Of a stretch of DNA of 64,000 nt, positions 61,654-64,000 are shown in pieces. Source of the stretch: Bacillus sp. EB01. GTDB taxonomy: Bacteria; Bacillota; Bacilli; Bacillales; Cytobacillaceae. The notes under the pieces were generated by a model that did not search any database, was not told the origin of the DNA, and was given only the letters and a program-made list of their open reading frames with translations. Location: the NCBI RefSeq assembly GCF_000613125.1, contig NZ_HG964497.1, forward strand, positions 2,804,670 through 2,868,669. Direction: 5' to 3'. Within the stretch, counting starts at the first letter, position 1, and every line of letters starts with the position of its first letter. The translations under genes and the position numbers were made by a program.

Positions 61654-63339
61654 TTACTCCCGATAGGCATTATCAATTGCCTTATCTGTAATCTCAAAAC
61701 GGCTGATAATGCTCTTTTTAATCTCTTCTGTCTTTTCTGCGGTGACCGCGACATTGCTGGTCGAGTGCTTAACCCCATTCGCTACAGAGCGAATATCTTC
61801 CTCACTGATGCCATCGAGCTTAAACTTACGGGCATATGTCTCGATTGAATACATTGCCAATTTATACAGCTCTAGCTTAACGATTTCACTTTCATTTGGC
61901 TTCCCGTCAATCAGCTCAATCAGCTTCTTGAGATGTTCCCAGTATGGCTTATACTTGCCCTGGTCGGACGCTTCTTCGATTTGAAGCATAATGTCCTGGT
62001 TGAACTTCCCGATATCACGGTATATAACAGCCATTTCATAATAATCCTTGTCGGCGGAGCCATATTCGACCGCATCCTCAAACCACTCAATCGAGCTCTT
62101 CATCCTTGTTACCTGATTATCTGTGGATTCGCTTTTTCCATAATCATAGTAATACCAGTAGGCCTTTCCAACCTCGAAGGCAAGGTCGGCATATTCGGGA
62201 TTCTCACGGAACTCGATCAAGTTCGGATTGAGCTTTTTCTTAAAAATTTCCTCTTCCTCGATTGTAAAACTGGCATCTGCCTTGAACGTATTAAGCAGGC
62301 CAATATAGGCGCTGTTTTCCGTCGGCTTGATTTCAATCGCATTAAAATAGTAGTCTACTTTTTTGGAAGATGCCGAGGCTTTTTTCGCCAACTCGATGTT
62401 CCGGCTGTAATCCGCATTGTCAGCCTTCACGTTCATAACCTGGCCGAAAATCCCAATCATTAAAAACAGAAGCGAGGAGCCTGCGACAACAGAGAAATTG
62501 CGCAGCTTCTTCTTTTGCCTCTCCCTGTACACGTCGTCAAATTCCTCATAATGATGGAGTGCATAGAGAAGCTCGGCACATGATTGATAGCGGTCATCCG
62601 GATTAAGCTGCGTGCATTTTTCGATAATCCGTTCAAGTCCTCCTGACAGGTGCGGATTCCAGTAACGGATTGGATAAAGCTCATACGGAGGCTCGCTTGG
62701 GTTATGCCCGGTCACAAGATGATAAAGTGTGACCCCCAGGCAATACACATCGGTCCGCGGGTCGGTTTGGCCCTTGCCGCCAAACTGCTCTGGAGCGGCA
62801 TACCCTTTTGTCCCGAGGCTGACTGTATCGGCGAGATTTTGCTCCTTGTATTCACGGGCAATTCCGAAGTCGATCAACTTCAGATTTCCATCCGGCTTAA
62901 GCATTACGTTGGCGGGCTTCATATCTCTGTAGATAATGGTTGGATTTCGTGTATGTAAATAATCAAGAACCTCGCAAAGCTGTTTGGCCCACTCAATGAC
63001 CAGTTCCTGAGGCTGTGCGCCGTATTCGTCAAGAATCTTGTCGAGCGGCTCGCCTTCAATATAGTCCATAATGACAAATATCCTGTCGCGGTTATCAATG
63101 ATATCAACAATCCGCGGCAAAGCCGGGTGGTCGAGGCGCTTAATCATATTCGCTTCGGCAAGCGCGCTCTGGTATATGATTTCGTTGTTCTTATCACGCG
63201 CCCGCTTTTCGATTTCCTTTACAGCCCATTGCTTATTGAGGCGCTTATCCATGGCTAGGTACACCTTTGACATGCCGCCCTGGCCAATGAGCTTTAGTAT
63301 TTCATACTTTCCTTCTAAAACAGATCCGATCACGGCCAT
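61654..63339 (-). CDS. transmembrane Ser/Thr protein kinase, 561 aa
   Basis: A eukaryotic-like (Hanks-type) kinase. Residues 10-265 are the catalytic domain: GQGGMSKVYLA (glycine loop), VKE with lysine 41, YRDMKPANVML with catalytic D139, IDFGIA with D157, and GTKGYAAPEQF (activation segment). One membrane segment lies at about 281-302 (FSVVAGSSLLFLMIGIFGQV). The outside 260 residues are helical and TPR-like (YFNAIEIKPTENSAYIGLL, EYADLAFEVGKAYWYYYDYG), not PASTA, so it does not sense muropeptides like PrkC. It is 15 bases behind the phosphatase gene and 12 before the repeat-protein gene. Confidence 0.93.
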   Translation of the reverse strand: MAVIGSVLEGKYEILKLIGQGGMSKVYLAMDKRLNKQWAVKEIEKRARDKNNEIIYQSALAEANMIKRLDHPALPRIVDIIDNRDRIFVIMDYIEGEPLDKILDEYGAQPQELVIEWAKQLCEVLDYLHTRNPTIIYRDMKPANVMLKPDGNLKLIDFGIAREYKEQNLADTVSLGTKGYAAPEQFGGKGQTDPRTDVYCLGVTLYHLVTGHNPSEPPYELYPIRYWNPHLSGGLERIIEKCTQLNPDDRYQSCAELLYALHHYEEFDDVYRERQKKKLRNFSVVAGSSLLFLMIGIFGQVMNVKADNADYSRNIELAKKASASSKKVDYYFNAIEIKPTENSAYIGLLNTFKADASFTIEEEEIFKKKLNPNLIEFRENPEYADLAFEVGKAYWYYYDYGKSESTDNQVTRMKSSIEWFEDAVEYGSADKDYYEMAVIYRDIGKFNQDIMLQIEEASDQGKYKPYWEHLKKLIELIDGKPNESEIVKLELYKLAMYSIETYARKFKLDGISEEDIRSVANGVKHSTSNVAVTAEKTEEIKKSIISRFEITDKAIDNAYRE

Positions 63340-63354
63340 AAAAAATCGCCATCC

Positions 63355-64000
63355 TTACTGAATTTTAACAAGCAGAACCGAGATATTATCTGTTTCCTGC
63401 CTTTGCTTGTTTAACTCAACCATTCCTTTTGACCGCCGGATCATCTCGGTTTCCCCGTGCAGCTCATCAGGCTTAAACGCCCGGTAGATTTCATCCGCGG
63501 TTATAGTGTGGCGGAAGCCGTCCGAACACATGAGATACACCTCGCCAGGAACAGGCCGGCCGAAAATATATTGGGGCTCGACTAGTTTTGACGCTCCTAT
63601 GCATTGCAAAAGAACATTCCGCCTCGGATCACGCCTAGCCTGCTCGGGTGTCATATTGCCTCGCCTCACTTCCCTGCCGACAACTGTCTGGTCTTCGGTA
63701 AGGATTTGCAGTTTTTCATTAATCCGGTACACCCTGGAATCCCCAACATGCGCGACCAGCATGAATTGGTCATCAATGAGGAGCAATGCTGTAAGCGTTG
63801 TACCGAGCTGAATCCTCTCCCGCCTTCCATACTCGCCAATCCGGTGGTTCTGCTCTTTGATGATTCGCTCCCAGCGGTAACGAATATCTTCCCAGTTTCC
63901 CACCTTAAGCTGCTCCGGCAGTTCCTCTTCAAACCAGGTGGAAAACGCCTTGACAACACTGGCGCTCGCTAGCTCCCCCTTGGCAAGCCCGCCCATCCCG
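63355..64000 (-). CDS. PP2C-type Ser/Thr protein phosphatase, N-terminus outside the window
   Basis: The frame runs out at the right edge; 215 residues are visible. The first methionine seen is that of the PP2C motif D-G-M-G-G, so it is not the start. Later motifs are all present: GTTLTALLL, VAHVGDSRVYRI (metal-binding aspartate), QCIGASKLVEP, VYLMCSDGFRHTI and TDNISVLLVKI. It should remove phosphate from Ser/Thr residues placed by the adjacent kinase, as in PrpC/PrkC pairs. First visible gene of an operon of at least four tightly spaced genes; more may lie upstream. Confidence 0.92.
   Translation of the reverse strand, partial: GMGGLAKGELASASVVKAFSTWFEEELPEQLKVGNWEDIRYRWERIIKEQNHRIGEYGRRERIQLGTTLTALLLIDDQFMLVAHVGDSRVYRINEKLQILTEDQTVVGREVRRGNMTPEQARRDPRRNVLLQCIGASKLVEPQYIFGRPVPGEVYLMCSDGFRHTITADEIYRAFKPDELHGETEMIRRSKGMVELNKQRQETDNISVLLVKIQ

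Noticed and set aside
63071..63361. Plus-strand frame of 96 codons opposite the kinase
   Set aside because: Antisense shadow of the kinase catalytic domain, which is clearly the real gene.

Overview
The window reads as chromosomal DNA of a Gram-positive Bacillaceae (Bacillus sensu lato): comK, S-box (SAM-I) leaders, a YesM/YesN two-component pair, CcpA-type cre sites, a MetNPQ importer and strong GGAGG-type ribosome sites all point there. Genus and species cannot be fixed from sequence reading alone. No rRNA, tRNA, CRISPR array or prophage was seen. Most genes are on the minus strand.

Layout. 0-3.3 kb: end of a polysaccharide deacetylase, an unrecognised membrane protein, a 54-residue gene behind a cyclic-di-GMP-I riboswitch, comK, and an 880-base gene-free stretch. 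3.3-32.7 kb: a large galactose/galactoside locus. It has galR-galK-galE-galT (Leloir pathway), an operon with a sugar ABC importer, a GH2 glycosidase, KDG-type kinase, KDPG/KDPGal aldolase and galactonate dehydratase (De Ley-Doudoroff branch) next to an unusual ArsR-type regulator with matching operators, and a second block with YesN/YesM-type regulator and sensor, a second ABC importer, lacZ beta-galactosidase and a GH36 alpha-galactosidase. Two arrays of different sequence but the same 52-bp period flank the lacZ/permease genes. 32.7-37.2 kb: tandem SAM riboswitches, metN-metP-metQ and an M20 amidohydrolase. 37.2-46 kb: accessory DNA with a 131-bp duplication, a REP-like palindrome, a three-gene McrBC-like putative defence operon, an interspersed repeat and several small or unknown genes. 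46-54.7 kb: large secreted multidomain proteins (HEXXH protease with Ig-like repeats, PPC protein, fibronectin III protein) around a REP-associated transposase. 54.8-64 kb: a tightly spaced operon of PP2C phosphatase, transmembrane Ser/Thr kinase, a membrane protein carrying a threonine-rich 13-residue repeat, a 1,715-residue membrane-anchored surface protein, and a small zinc-ribbon membrane protein.

How the parts may work together. The galactoside genes can import and hydrolyse alpha- and beta-galactosides, then use galactose through galKET; galactonate-type acids would go through dehydratase, kinase and aldolase. The last operon looks like a phospho-threonine signalling module: kinase and phosphatase could write and erase phosphate on the ETTVL-type array, which has the form of FHA-domain ligands, linked genetically to a giant surface protein. 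I regard this as the most interesting candidate for an undescribed system; the three-gene McrBC-like operon is second.
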